From Planotetraspora phitsanulokensis (lineage in GTDB: Bacteria > Actinomycetota > Actinomycetes > Streptosporangiales > Streptosporangiaceae), in NCBI RefSeq assembly GCF_016863295.1, contig NZ_BOOP01000021.1:1-64000 (forward strand): a stretch of 64,000 nt of DNA, read 5' to 3'. Both the position numbers and the translations under genes were made by a program. Positions 32,850 to 41,574 of this stretch are shown one piece after another. Below the pieces are notes generated by a model that ran no database searches, was not told the origin of the DNA, and saw nothing but the letters and a program-made list of their open reading frames with translations. Numbering within the stretch: position 1 is the stretch's first letter; the number at the start of each line of letters is the position of its first letter.

Positions 32850-34139
32850 GTGAGTCACCCCATGAGCCGACGCGGTTTCCTCGCCGGCGTCGGCGCCTTC
32901 GGCGTCGCATCCGCGCTCGCGGGCTGTGCGACCAGCACCCCCTCGCCGGCCGCTGGATCCGGCACGAAGAAGTCCGCCGCGCTGCAGTTGAAGTCCCGTG
33001 AGACCAGCGACGGCGGCCGCAAGGCCATGCAGGCGCTGCTGGACGAGTTCGCCAAGGCGAACCCGCAGTACAAGCCGACCCTCAACACGATGGAGCCGGC
33101 CGCTTTCCAGCAGCAGATCCGCGCCGACCTCACCCTGGCCACGCCGCCCGACATGCTCACCTGGTTCGCCGGCGAGATCGCGAGCAACTTCGCCAAGCAG
33201 GGACTGCTGCTCGACGCGACGTCGGCGTTCCCCGCGGACGGCTACAGCAAGCAGTTCGCCGACCTGTCGACGGACGCCGGCGGCAAGAAGATCTTCGTCC
33301 CGACCAACTACTACTGGTGGGGCATGTTCTACCGCACGTCCCAATTCGAGAAGTGGGACGTCTCCGAGCCGAAGACCTGGGACGAGTTCATCGCCCTGTG
33401 CAAGACCCTGAAGGGCAAGGGCGTCAGCCCGATCGCGCTTCCGCTGGCCGACTCCGCCTGGTTGACCGCTTCGTGGTTCGACTACCTCAACCTGCGCATC
33501 AACGGCGCGACCTTCCACCGGGCGCTGCTCGCCGGCCAGGAGTCCTACACCGACCCCCGTGTCGCCAAGGTGCTCGACACCTGGCGTGAGGTCCTTCCGT
33601 ACCTCGACCCGGACGGCAAGGGCCTGGCCTTCCAGGAGGGCTCGGCGAAGTGGCAGCAGGGCAAGGACGCGATGTTCCTGGCCGGCACGTTCCTCGGCGA
33701 CGCGACGCCGGCGGACGTCAAGGCCGACGTCAACTTCTTCCAGTTCCCGATCATCGACGCCAACGTCCCCGTCGCGGAGGAGGCGCCGCTGGACGGCTTC
33801 ATCGCCAGCGCCCGCACCGCGAACCCGGAGGGCGCCCTCGCCTTCATGAAGTACGTCGCCACCCCGCAGGCGCAGGAGCTCTACCTCAAGACGTCCGGGA
33901 GCACCCTCATCCCGGCCAACAGCAACGCCAAGTCGCCCGTGTCGACGCCGCTGCTGGAGAAGGGCCGGGCCATGGTGGCCTCGGCGGCCGACGTCACCCA
34001 GTTCTTCAACCGCGACTCCAACGACGACCAGTTGAACGCGCTCACCACGGCGCTCGTGCGGTTCATCGACAAGCCCGACGAGGCCGGAGACATCCTCAAG
34101 AAGTGGCAGGACGACTCCGCGAAGGCGCGCGGTAACTGA
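32850..34139 (+). CDS. Sugar ABC transporter substrate-binding protein, Tat lipoprotein
   Basis: A 429-residue family 1 extracellular binding protein. The N-terminus has a twin-arginine motif (SRRGFLAG) followed by a lipobox (SALAGC), so it is exported folded by Tat and lipidated. The mature domain reads SDGGRKAMQALLDEFAKANP and FVPTNYYWWGMFYRTSQFE. It heads an operon for galactonate catabolism, so a galactoside, galactose or galactonate is the likely ligand. GTG start with GGAGG seven nt upstream; the ATG 12 nt later would cut nothing important. Confidence 0.85.
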   Translation: MSHPMSRRGFLAGVGAFGVASALAGCATSTPSPAAGSGTKKSAALQLKSRETSDGGRKAMQALLDEFAKANPQYKPTLNTMEPAAFQQQIRADLTLATPPDMLTWFAGEIASNFAKQGLLLDATSAFPADGYSKQFADLSTDAGGKKIFVPTNYYWWGMFYRTSQFEKWDVSEPKTWDEFIALCKTLKGKGVSPIALPLADSAWLTASWFDYLNLRINGATFHRALLAGQESYTDPRVAKVLDTWREVLPYLDPDGKGLAFQEGSAKWQQGKDAMFLAGTFLGDATPADVKADVNFFQFPIIDANVPVAEEAPLDGFIASARTANPEGALAFMKYVATPQAQELYLKTSGSTLIPANSNAKSPVSTPLLEKGRAMVASAADVTQFFNRDSNDDQLNALTTALVRFIDKPDEAGDILKKWQDDSAKARGN

Positions 34140-34141
34140 CG

Positions 34142-35077
34142 ATGGCAGCCCTTCCCAAGGCCGTCTCGCGCGGTGGTCCGGGCGCCCTCTCCGTGGGCGT
34201 CCGGCGCGGGTCCCGTGAGACGCTCGTGCTCCTCGCGTTCGTGCTGATCCCGTTCGCGCTCGAGATGTTCTGGACCTTCTGGCCGGCGCTGAACAGCGTC
34301 TACATCTCGCTGACCCAATGGGACGGCATCGCCCCGCCCGTCTTCGTCGGCCTGGACAACTACACCAGGATGTGGTCCGACGAGACGTTCCGTACGGCCC
34401 TGCGCAACACCGTCATCTGGCTGGTGCTGTTCGGCGGGCTGTCCGTGCTGGGCGGCCTGGGACTGGCGCTGCTGCTCGACAAGCCGCGCAAGGGGATCGG
34501 GATCTACCGGGCGATCTTCTTCCTGCCGGTCGTGTTCTCCATGGTCGTGACCGCGCTGGTGTGGCGGATGATCTTCCAACCGGATGGCGTGGTCAACAGC
34601 CTCCTCGCCGCCGTCGGGCTGGAGGACCAGGCGCGCATCTGGCTCGGCGAGCCGGAGACGGCGCTCTACGCCCTCATCGTTCCGGCGCTGTGGCGGCAGG
34701 TCGGTTACATCATGGTGCTGTTCCTTGCGGGGCTGAAGACCGTCGATCCGCTGCTGCACGAGGCGGCGAAGATGGACGGGGCCACCGCGTTCGAGCGGTT
34801 CCGCCACGTCACGCTGCCGCAGCTGCGGCCGATCACCACCGTGGTGCTCGCCGTGACGGTCATCGACGCGCTGCGCTCCTTCGACATCGTCTGGGCGCTC
34901 ACCAAGGGCGGCCCGTACCACTCGTCCGAGTTGCTGAGCACCTACCAGTTCTCGACCGGACTGCTCGGTTCGCAGCTCGGGTACGGCTCGGCCCTGGCCG
35001 TGGTGATCTTCCTGCTCACCGTGGGGACGATCGTCGTCTACCTCGTCCGCAGCCTTCGTGAGGAGGAGGCCGCATGA
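34142..35077 (+). CDS. Sugar ABC transporter permease 1
   Basis: A 311-residue MalF-type permease with six transmembrane helices. The EAA loop is HEAAKMDGATAFERFRHVTLP near residue 205. It begins two nt after the binding-protein stop and overlaps the next permease gene by ATGA. No ATPase is encoded nearby, so a shared ATPase (MsiK type) is likely. Confidence 0.87.
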   Translation: MAALPKAVSRGGPGALSVGVRRGSRETLVLLAFVLIPFALEMFWTFWPALNSVYISLTQWDGIAPPVFVGLDNYTRMWSDETFRTALRNTVIWLVLFGGLSVLGGLGLALLLDKPRKGIGIYRAIFFLPVVFSMVVTALVWRMIFQPDGVVNSLLAAVGLEDQARIWLGEPETALYALIVPALWRQVGYIMVLFLAGLKTVDPLLHEAAKMDGATAFERFRHVTLPQLRPITTVVLAVTVIDALRSFDIVWALTKGGPYHSSELLSTYQFSTGLLGSQLGYGSALAVVIFLLTVGTIVVYLVRSLREEEAA

Positions 35078-35904
35078 CGGCCCGTAAGTCGCGAGTGCGG
35101 CCGTGGTTCTTCCACGGCGGGATGTCCGTCCTCGCCTTCCTTTGGCTGGTGCCGCTCGCACTGGTCGTGGTCACGTCGCTGCGCACGTTCGACGACCTGG
35201 CCGACGCCGGGCTCGCCAGCGTGCCGAAGGGCCTCACCATCGACCCCTACCGCGAGGCGCTCGACTCCGGCGAGTGGCAGTCGATCGTGAACAGCCTGAT
35301 CATCACCATTCCGGTGGTCGTCGTGACGCTGCTGCTCGCCTCGATGGCGGCCTACGGCCTGGCCAGGCACCGCATCCCGTTCCGCAAGACCCTGCTCCTG
35401 CTGATGCTCGCCGGCAACCTGCTGCCCGCCCAGTTGCTGCTGATCCCGGTGCTGAAGCTGACCGAGCAGTTCGGGATCTTCGACTCGCGGATCGGAATGA
35501 TCGTCGTGCTGACGGCGGTGGGCCTCGGGTTCTACGTGTTCGTGCTGCACGGCTTCATGCGGGGCATCCCCGACGAGATCACCCATGCCGCGAAGATCGA
35601 CGGCGCGACCACGTTCGGCGTCTACCTGCGCATCGTCCTGCCGCTGACCAAGCCCGCCATGGCGGCGCTCGGCTCGCTCGCCTTCACGTGGACGTTCAAC
35701 GACCTCCTGTGGGCGATCACCCTGCTGCGCGACGAGCAGAAGCTCCCGGTGACCCCGGCCATCCTCGGCATGCAGGGCGAGTTTGTCTCGTCCTGGAACG
35801 TCATCGCGGCCGCGACCGTGATCGCCGCGATCCCCACCGTGATCGTGTTCCTCCGCTTCCAGCGCTACTTCATCTCCGGGCTGCTGATCGGGTCGGCCAA
35901 ATGA
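35074..35904 (+). CDS. Sugar ABC transporter permease 2
   Basis: A 276-residue MalG-type permease with six transmembrane helices and the EAA loop HAAKIDGATTFGVYLRIVLP near residue 171. Start overlaps the previous stop (ATGA). Together with the preceding gene it forms the channel of the operon's sugar importer. Confidence 0.87.
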   Translation: MTARKSRVRPWFFHGGMSVLAFLWLVPLALVVVTSLRTFDDLADAGLASVPKGLTIDPYREALDSGEWQSIVNSLIITIPVVVVTLLLASMAAYGLARHRIPFRKTLLLLMLAGNLLPAQLLLIPVLKLTEQFGIFDSRIGMIVVLTAVGLGFYVFVLHGFMRGIPDEITHAAKIDGATTFGVYLRIVLPLTKPAMAALGSLAFTWTFNDLLWAITLLRDEQKLPVTPAILGMQGEFVSSWNVIAAATVIAAIPTVIVFLRFQRYFISGLLIGSAK

Positions 35905-35991
35905 CCCGGCGCGGCGTATCGGTGGACGGCGGCTGGCGTGCGGGGAAAGATTCCGCATGATCACAGATTCCCCCATTCGAGGACGGCGAAA

Positions 35992-36690
35992 TTGAGCGTC
36001 TACCCGGGCCGCGGCGTACATGGGCAGGTCGTCGAGGCGATCGGCCGTCGGATCGTCACGGGCGTCGAGGGCCCGGGCTCGACCCTCGACGTGGAGGCGC
36101 TGGAGATCACCTACGACGTGAGCAAGACGGTCGTGCGTGAGGCGCTGAAGGTACTCGCCGCGAAGGGACTGGTGGACGCCCGCCCCAAGCGCGGCACCTT
36201 CGTGCGCCCCCGCTCCGAGTGGAGCCTGCTCGACCCCGACCTGCTCCGCTGGCAGTTCGAGGCTCCCGCGGGTTCCGGGCTGCTCGACGACCTCTACGAG
36301 GTGCGCATCATCGTGGAGCCGGCCGGCGCCAGGCTCGCGGCGGCCCGCCGTACGGAGGAGGACGTCGAGCGGCTGACCGCCACGCTCGCGGCCATCAGCC
36401 CGGAGTCGGGGGCCAAGGAGATCGTCGAGGCCGACCTGGCCTTCCACCGCCAGCTTCTGGAGGCCTCGCACAACGAGCTGCTGATCCGGATGGAGTACAT
36501 CATCGAGATCGGGCTGCGCGCCCGTGACCTGCTGGTGCACGCCGAGGGGCACCAGGACGACTTCCTGCCGCCGCACCAGGCCGTGCTCGACGCCGTGCGC
36601 GCCGCCGACGCCGACGGCGCCGAGCGCGCCATGCGGGTGCTGCTGGAGCAGGCGGCCAAGGACGAGCAAGAGATCAAGAATCGGGGTTGA
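35992..36690 (+). CDS. GntR/FadR-family regulator (DgoR-like)
   Basis: A 232-residue regulator. An N-terminal winged helix (GVHGQVVEAIGRRIVTG, VSKTVVREALKVLAAKGLVDARPKRGTFV) is joined to a helical FCD ligand domain (about 85-225; DLYEVRIIVEPAGARLAA, FHRQLLEASHNELL) with metal-binding His residues. In enterobacteria the FCD-type GntR protein DgoR represses the galactonate genes, and this gene precedes dgoD, so the same role is likely. I use the TTG at 35992 because GAGGA lies eight nt upstream; earlier in-frame codons lack a ribosome site. Confidence 0.83.
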   Translation: MSVYPGRGVHGQVVEAIGRRIVTGVEGPGSTLDVEALEITYDVSKTVVREALKVLAAKGLVDARPKRGTFVRPRSEWSLLDPDLLRWQFEAPAGSGLLDDLYEVRIIVEPAGARLAAARRTEEDVERLTATLAAISPESGAKEIVEADLAFHRQLLEASHNELLIRMEYIIEIGLRARDLLVHAEGHQDDFLPPHQAVLDAVRAADADGAERAMRVLLEQAAKDEQEIKNRG

Positions 36691-36692
36691 CG

Positions 36693-37838
36693 GTGAAAAT
36701 CGTCAGGATCGAGACGTTCCTCGTCCCTCCGCGCTGGCTGTTCTGCCGCGTGGAGACGGACGAGGGCGTCGTCGGGTGGGGCGAGCCTGTCGTGGAGGGC
36801 AGGGCGGAGGCCGTGCGCGCGGCCGTGCACGTCCTGGCGGAGTATCTGGTCGGGCAGGATCCGCTGCGCATCGAGGACCACTGGCAGGTGATGGCGAACG
36901 GGGGCTTCTACCGGGGCGGGCCGGTGTTGTCCAGCGCGCTGGCCGGCCTCGACCAGGCGTTGTGGGACATCGCGGGCAAGGTCTACGGTGCCCCGGTCCA
37001 CGCGCTGCTCGGCGGCCCGGTCCGCGACCGGGTCCGCATGTACGCCTGGGTCGGCGGCGACGAGCCCGCCGAACTGGCCGAGAGCATCACGGAGCGGATC
37101 GAGGCCGGCTTCACGGCGGTCAAGATGAACGCCGCCGGCCGGATGGCGGTCCTCGCGACCGCGGCCGACGTCGCCGCGGTGGTGGACCGGGTGGCGCTGG
37201 CCAGGCAGGTGCTCGGCCCGGCCCGGGACGTGGCCGTCGACTTCCACGGCCGGGTCTCCGCCGCGGACGCGCGCCGGATCCTGCCGCTCATCGCCGAGTA
37301 CCACCCGATGTTCGCCGAGGAGCCGATCCTGCCCGACCGGCCGCACCTGCTGCGCGACGTGGTGACCGCGAGCAGCGTCCCCGTCGCCACGGGCGAGCGG
37401 CTCTACTCGCGATGGGACTTCCGGCCCGCTCTCGAAGCGGGGATCGCCGTGGTCCAGCCCGACCTCTCCCACGCCGGCGGCATCTCCGAGACACGCAGGA
37501 TCGCCGCGCTCGCCGAGGTGTGGGACGCGAAACTCGCCCCGCACTGCCCGCTCGGCCCGATCGCGCTGGCGGCCAGTCTGCAGGTCGCCTTCGCGACGCC
37601 GAACTTCCTGATCCAGGAGCACTCGATCGGCATCCACTACAACGAGGGCGCCGACCTGCTCGACTACGTCGCCGACCCCGGCGTCTTCCAGTTCGTGGAC
37701 GGCCACGCCGCGCGGCCGGAGGCTCCCGGACTGGGCGTGGAGATAGACGAGGCCGCCGTACGCCGGGCGGACGAGATCGGGCACGCATGGCGCAACCCCG
37801 TCTGGCGGCACGACGACGGCGGGCTCGCCGAATGGTGA
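36693..37838 (+). CDS. dgoD: D-galactonate dehydratase
   Basis: A 381-residue enolase-superfamily enzyme, close in length and sequence pattern to E. coli DgoD (as remembered): LVPPRWLFCRVETDEGVVGWGEPVVEGRA at the start, GFYRGGPVLSSALAGLDQALWDI, DFHGRVS, EEPILP, HCPLGPIALAA and the end NPVWRHDDGGLAEW. Metal ligands are Asp in VDFHGR, Glu in AEEP and Glu in TGERL; the catalytic His is in APHCPLG. It dehydrates D-galactonate to 2-keto-3-deoxygalactonate. GTG start at 36693 gives the family's MKI opening; a TTG six nt earlier overlaps the GntR stop. Confidence 0.9.
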   Translation: MKIVRIETFLVPPRWLFCRVETDEGVVGWGEPVVEGRAEAVRAAVHVLAEYLVGQDPLRIEDHWQVMANGGFYRGGPVLSSALAGLDQALWDIAGKVYGAPVHALLGGPVRDRVRMYAWVGGDEPAELAESITERIEAGFTAVKMNAAGRMAVLATAADVAAVVDRVALARQVLGPARDVAVDFHGRVSAADARRILPLIAEYHPMFAEEPILPDRPHLLRDVVTASSVPVATGERLYSRWDFRPALEAGIAVVQPDLSHAGGISETRRIAALAEVWDAKLAPHCPLGPIALAASLQVAFATPNFLIQEHSIGIHYNEGADLLDYVADPGVFQFVDGHAARPEAPGLGVEIDEAAVRRADEIGHAWRNPVWRHDDGGLAEW

Positions 37839-37900
37839 CCGGCGCGGAACACGCGGCTTCCCCTGGCCGCGAAACGGATGAACGCGGAACGGATGAACCG

Positions 37901-38524
37901 GTGAAGGAACAGATCTTTCTGGAGACGCTGACCGAGCGGCGCCTGCTCGCGATCGTCCGCGGGACCGACGCGGACGCCGCGTTGCGCACGGTGATCACGC
38001 TCGCCGAGGGGGGCGTGGAGTTCATCGAGGTCTCCCTCGTGACCCCCGACGCGCTGCGGGTGATCCGGGACGCGAGACAGGCGCTCGGAGAGTCCGCGGG
38101 CCTCGGCGCGGGGACGGTGGTCACCGCCGACGACGCCCGCGCGGCGGCGGACGCGGGCGCGTCCTACCTCGTCACCCCGGCGGTGAGCGAGGCCGTGCGG
38201 ACCGGCCGCGACCTGGGGCTGCCCGTGCTCGCGGGCGCGCTGACCCCCACGGAGGCGGTGACCGCGCTCGGCGAGGGGGCGACTGCCGTCAAACTGTTCC
38301 CGGCGTCGCTCGGCGGAGTCCGCCACCTGCGCGCGCTGCGTGACCCGTTCCCGCACATCCCGTTCGTTCCGGTCGGCGGCGTCGGGGTCGCTGAGGCGCG
38401 CGACTACCTCGCCGCGGACGCGGTGGCGGTCGGCGTCGGCTCCCCGCTCGTCGGCGACGCCGCGGCGGGCGGCAGCCTCGACGCACTCAGGGAGCGGATC
38501 AAGAGCTTCCTGGACGCGCTGTGA
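37901..38524 (+). CDS. 2-keto-3-deoxy-6-phosphogalactonate/gluconate aldolase
   Basis: About 207 residues of a class I KDPG/KDPGal aldolase: RRLLAIVRGTDADAAL at the start, GGVEFIEVSLVTPDAL (active-site Glu), GLGAGTVVTADDA, and AVKLFPASLGGVRHLRAL with the Schiff-base Lys. It splits 6-phospho-2-keto-3-deoxygalactonate to pyruvate and glyceraldehyde 3-phosphate. I start at the GTG at 37901, which gives the normal family length; in-frame starts at 37832 (ATG) and 37835 (GTG, overlapping the dgoD stop) would add a 22-residue hydrophilic extension and are possible. It overlaps the kinase gene by GTGA. Confidence 0.85.
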   Translation: MKEQIFLETLTERRLLAIVRGTDADAALRTVITLAEGGVEFIEVSLVTPDALRVIRDARQALGESAGLGAGTVVTADDARAAADAGASYLVTPAVSEAVRTGRDLGLPVLAGALTPTEAVTALGEGATAVKLFPASLGGVRHLRALRDPFPHIPFVPVGGVGVAEARDYLAADAVAVGVGSPLVGDAAAGGSLDALRERIKSFLDAL

Positions 38525-39468
38525 TCGACGTCGCCACCTTCGGCGAGACGATGGCCGCTCTGCGGGCGAGCGACCCCATCAGGCTCGGCGGCACGATGCG
38601 GCTGTCGGTAGCGGGCGCGGAGTCCAACGTCGCGATCGGCCTCGCCCGCCTCGGCCACCGGGTCCGCTGGACCGGTCTGGTCGGAGCGGACGAGACGGGC
38701 GAACTCGTGCTCCGCACCCTCCGCGCAGAGGGCGTCGACGTCTCGCACGCGCGGTCGGACGGCAGGGGGCCCACGGGACTCATCCTGTTCGAGCGCAGGA
38801 TCGGCGACCTGACCCGGGTCATCTACCACCGGGCGGGGTCGGCCGCCTCCTACCTGGACACCGCCGACGTGCTGCCCGCACTCGACCCCGCGCCGAGGCT
38901 GCTGCACGTCACCGGCATCACGCCGGCGCTCGGCCTCGGTCCCGCGGCCGCCGTCGACGCGGCGGTGCGCGCGGCGGCGGACGCGGGCGTGCAAGTCTGC
39001 CTCGACGTGAACCACCGCTCGCGCCTGTGGTCGCGGGACACGGCCGCCGAGGTCCTCCGTCCGCTGGCGTCCCGGCTGTCGGTGGTGATCGCGTCCGACG
39101 ACGAACTGGAACTGGTCGCTCCCGCCTCGGCCACGACGGAGCACGAGCGGGTGGCGGCGCTCCTGGACGCGGGGGTGTCCGAGGTCGTGGTCAAGCGCGG
39201 AGCCGACGGCGCGAGCGGCCACACCCTCGCCGAGACCCTCCACGTGAAGGCCCGGCGGGTGCCCGTCACGGACCTCGTCGGGGCGGGGGACGCATTCGTC
39301 GCCGGTCACCTGTCCGGCCTGCTCGACGGCCTCGACCTGGCCGGGTGCCTCGAACGCGCCGTCACCGCCGGAGCCTTCGCCGTCGCGTCTCCCGGCGACT
39401 GGGAGGGACTGCCAACCCGTGCCGAACTCGGGCTGCTCGACGCCCTGCCCGGATCCACGCTGCGCTGA
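38521..39468 (+). CDS. 2-keto-3-deoxygalactonate/gluconate kinase (PfkB family)
   Basis: A 315-residue PfkB-family kinase with an intact active site: VATFGETMAALRASDP at the N-terminus, SVAGAESNVAIGLARLGH, VCLDVNHRSRLW and the catalytic motif DLVGAGDAFVAGHL (Asp base present). In this operon it should phosphorylate 2-keto-3-deoxygalactonate, the product of DgoD, to the aldolase substrate. GTG start overlaps the aldolase stop. It is a paralogue of the PfkB protein at 5182-6060, which lacks this Asp. Confidence 0.87.
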   Translation: MIDVATFGETMAALRASDPIRLGGTMRLSVAGAESNVAIGLARLGHRVRWTGLVGADETGELVLRTLRAEGVDVSHARSDGRGPTGLILFERRIGDLTRVIYHRAGSAASYLDTADVLPALDPAPRLLHVTGITPALGLGPAAAVDAAVRAAADAGVQVCLDVNHRSRLWSRDTAAEVLRPLASRLSVVIASDDELELVAPASATTEHERVAALLDAGVSEVVVKRGADGASGHTLAETLHVKARRVPVTDLVGAGDAFVAGHLSGLLDGLDLAGCLERAVTAGAFAVASPGDWEGLPTRAELGLLDALPGSTLR

Positions 39469-39480
39469 ACGAGGTGAGAC

Positions 39481-40320
39481 ATGGACGTCTGGAGCCCGAC
39501 CTCCTGTGAGCTGGGCGAGGGGGCGAGGTGGGTCGACGGACGGCTGGTCTTCGTCGACATCCTCGCCGGGAGGCTGCTGGCCGCCCCGGCCGATCGGCCG
39601 GGGCCGGCCGAGGAACTGCTCAGGGTCGACGTGCCGCTCGGCGCCGTCGCCCCGGTCGCCGGCCGTCCCGGCACCTGGATCGCGGCGGCGGGCAGGGGAT
39701 TCGCGCTGCTCGACCAGGCGACGGGCGCGCTGGACTGGATCGATCAGCCGATGCCCGAGGGCAACCGCGTGAACGACGCCGTCTGCGACCCGGCGGGCCG
39801 GTTCTGGGCGGGCGGCATGCCGTACGACGGGACTCCCGGGGCGGGGGCGCTCTACCGCGTCGACGCCGATCTGAGCGTGACCACGGTGCGCACCGGCCTG
39901 ACGATCCCCAACGGGCCGGCGTTCACGGCGGACGGCCGGACCATGTACCTCGCCGACAGCGCCGAAGGCCGCATCGACCGTCACACGGTCGACCCCGTCA
40001 CCGGCGACCTCGGCGAGCCTGAGTCGTTCGTCTCGATCGCGGATGGCGGCCCCGACGGGATGACCGTGGACGAGGAGGACCATCTGTGGGTGGCGGTGTG
40101 GGGCGGATCCGCCGTGCACCGGTACGCGCCCGACGGCCGCCTCGACCGCGTCGTGCCCGTGCCCACCCCGCAGCCGACCAGCGTCTGCCTGGTGGACGGC
40201 CGGCTGCTCGTCACCACCGCCGCGTACGGCCTCGAGCCGATCCCGCAGGGGGCGGGCGCGGTCTACGCGACGGACGGCGTCGCGCCGGGCCGACCGGCGA
40301 GCCGCTTCCTCCTCAGCTGA
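39481..40320 (+). CDS. SMP-30/gluconolactonase-family lactonase
   Basis: A 279-residue six-bladed beta-propeller. The divalent-metal ligands are expected at LGEGARWVDG (Glu), NRVNDAVCDPAGRFWAGGM (Asn, Asp) and the later ADSAEGRI (Asp); TIPNGPAFTADGRTMYLADS is a clear family signature. It opens sugar lactones; here the logical substrate is D-galactono-1,4- or 1,5-lactone, which would give galactonate for DgoD. It follows the kinase by 12 nt with GAGGTGAG as ribosome site and closes the operon. Confidence 0.86.
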   Translation: MDVWSPTSCELGEGARWVDGRLVFVDILAGRLLAAPADRPGPAEELLRVDVPLGAVAPVAGRPGTWIAAAGRGFALLDQATGALDWIDQPMPEGNRVNDAVCDPAGRFWAGGMPYDGTPGAGALYRVDADLSVTTVRTGLTIPNGPAFTADGRTMYLADSAEGRIDRHTVDPVTGDLGEPESFVSIADGGPDGMTVDEEDHLWVAVWGGSAVHRYAPDGRLDRVVPVPTPQPTSVCLVDGRLLVTTAAYGLEPIPQGAGAVYATDGVAPGRPASRFLLS

Positions 40321-40357
40321 CCCGTCCCGGTCGCGCGGGGCGCGGACCGTCGCGGGC

Positions 40358-41047
40358 TCAGGTCCCGCAGCAGGCGCATCCGCCGGCGCAGCCCTCTTCC
40401 TGCTCCGCTCCGGCGGCACCCGGTACGGCACAGCAGGCGTCGCCGCGCCACGCCTCACGCCCCTCCTTGACCGCGACGACCGCGATGACCAGGGCGGCGA
40501 CGGGGTCGGCCCACGACCAGCCGAACAGGCCGTTCAGCGCGAGCCCGACGAGCAGGACGGCGGACAGGTACGTGCACAGCAGGGTCTGTTTGGAGTCGGC
40601 CACCGCGCTGGCCGAACCCAGCTCGCGCCCGGCCCGGCGCTGTGCCCGGGAGAGCACCGGCATGACCACGAGGGACAGCGCCGCGAGGACCATCCCGGTC
40701 GTGGAGTGGGCGGCCTCGTCCGCGCCGAGCAACGCGTGGACGGCGTCGAAGGACACGTAGGCGGCCAGGGCGAAGAACGAGACGGCGATGATCCGCAGCG
40801 CCGCGCGTTCCCGGCGCTCGTGGTCGGCGCCGGAGAACTGCCAGGCCACGGCGAGAGCCGAAGCGACCTCGATGGCCGAGTCGAGTCCGAACCCGACGAG
40901 CGCGGCGGAGGAGGCGGCGGCCCCGGCCGTGAGAGCGACCGCCGCCTCGACGACGTTGTAGGTGATCGTCGCCGCGACGAGCAGGCGGATCCGCCGCGCG
41001 AGCGCCAGGCGCCTGGCGGGGGACGGGCCGATCGAGGCCGCCGTCAT
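40358..41047 (-). CDS. Cation diffusion facilitator-type metal efflux protein
   Basis: A 229-residue membrane protein with about six helices and no C-terminal CDF domain. GLDSAIEVASALAVAWQ in helix 2 and SKQTLLCTYLSAVLLVGLAL plus WADPVAALVIAVVAVKEG in helices 5 and 6 match CDF-like cation transporters. The tail is Cys-rich (CCAVPGAAGAEQEEGCAGG and CACC at the very end), which could bind metal. The ATG overlaps the stop of the CmtR-type regulator gene (ATGA), so export of Cd, Pb or Zn is expected. Confidence 0.82.
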   Translation of the reverse strand: MTAASIGPSPARRLALARRIRLLVAATITYNVVEAAVALTAGAAASSAALVGFGLDSAIEVASALAVAWQFSGADHERRERAALRIIAVSFFALAAYVSFDAVHALLGADEAAHSTTGMVLAALSLVVMPVLSRAQRRAGRELGSASAVADSKQTLLCTYLSAVLLVGLALNGLFGWSWADPVAALVIAVVAVKEGREAWRGDACCAVPGAAGAEQEEGCAGGCACCGT

Positions 41048-41427
41048 GGCGTCGGCCTCGACTCGTGCTTCGGATCGTCGTCGTCGCAACATTGCGAGCC
41101 GGGCGGGCACTCGTCGTGCTCGACCACCAGCACGAGCGAGGCCAGGTCGGCCAGCGCGCCCGCGAGGCGGGGGTCGGCGAGCTCGTAGCGTACGCGCCGG
41201 CCCACCGGCGTGGTCGTGACGAGCCCGCAACCGCGCAGGCAGGACAGATGGTTGGAGACGTTGCCGCGGGTCAGCTCGAGCCGTTCGGCCAGATCGGCGG
41301 GGAACGCCGGTCCTTCGAGCAGGGTGAGCAGCAGACGGCGGCGGGTGGCGTCGGCGAGCGCGACGCCGACGCGGGCCAGCGCGTCCGCGTCGACGACGAC
41401 ACGGGGACCGGATGGAGTGGCAGGCAC
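41044..41427 (-). CDS. ArsR-family metal sensor, CmtR type
   Basis: A 127-residue ArsR/SmtB winged-helix repressor. The recognition helix region reads RGNVSNHLSCLRGCGLV; the two Cys in SCLRGCGLV correspond to Cys57 and Cys61 of mycobacterial CmtR, a Cd(II)/Pb(II) sensor. The C-terminal tail holds further Cys (ECPPGSQCCDDDD), where CmtR has its third ligand Cys102. Metal binding would release DNA and derepress the coupled efflux gene. GTG at 41427 is chosen; a TTG at 41445 would add six residues and lies closer to the operator. It diverges from the M28 peptidase gene. Confidence 0.83.
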   Translation of the reverse strand: MPATPSGPRVVVDADALARVGVALADATRRRLLLTLLEGPAFPADLAERLELTRGNVSNHLSCLRGCGLVTTTPVGRRVRYELADPRLAGALADLASLVLVVEHDECPPGSQCCDDDDPKHESRPTP

Positions 41428-41448
41428 TCGTTCACGGTAAAGCAAGAA

Positions 41449-41470
41449 CTGAATTCAGCACAAGCTGAAT
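41449..41470. promoter_or_regulatory. CmtR-type operator: three CTGAA half sites in two overlapping dyads
   Basis: CTGAATTCAG (41449-41458) is a perfect 10-bp palindrome. ATTCAGCACAAGCTGAAT (41453-41470) is a perfect 7-4-7 inverted repeat that shares its first half site. The site lies just before the regulator gene and is A/T-rich compared with the surroundings, as expected for ArsR-family operators. Confidence 0.72.
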
Positions 41471-41574
41471 CATGTTCGGATGCTCGGGAGGGCCCTTCAC
41501 GGGAGTCCTGACTGAGGTTAGGTTCCCTGAGGAAGGTACGCGGATCTCCCGTCATTGGATCCAAAGGAGGACCA

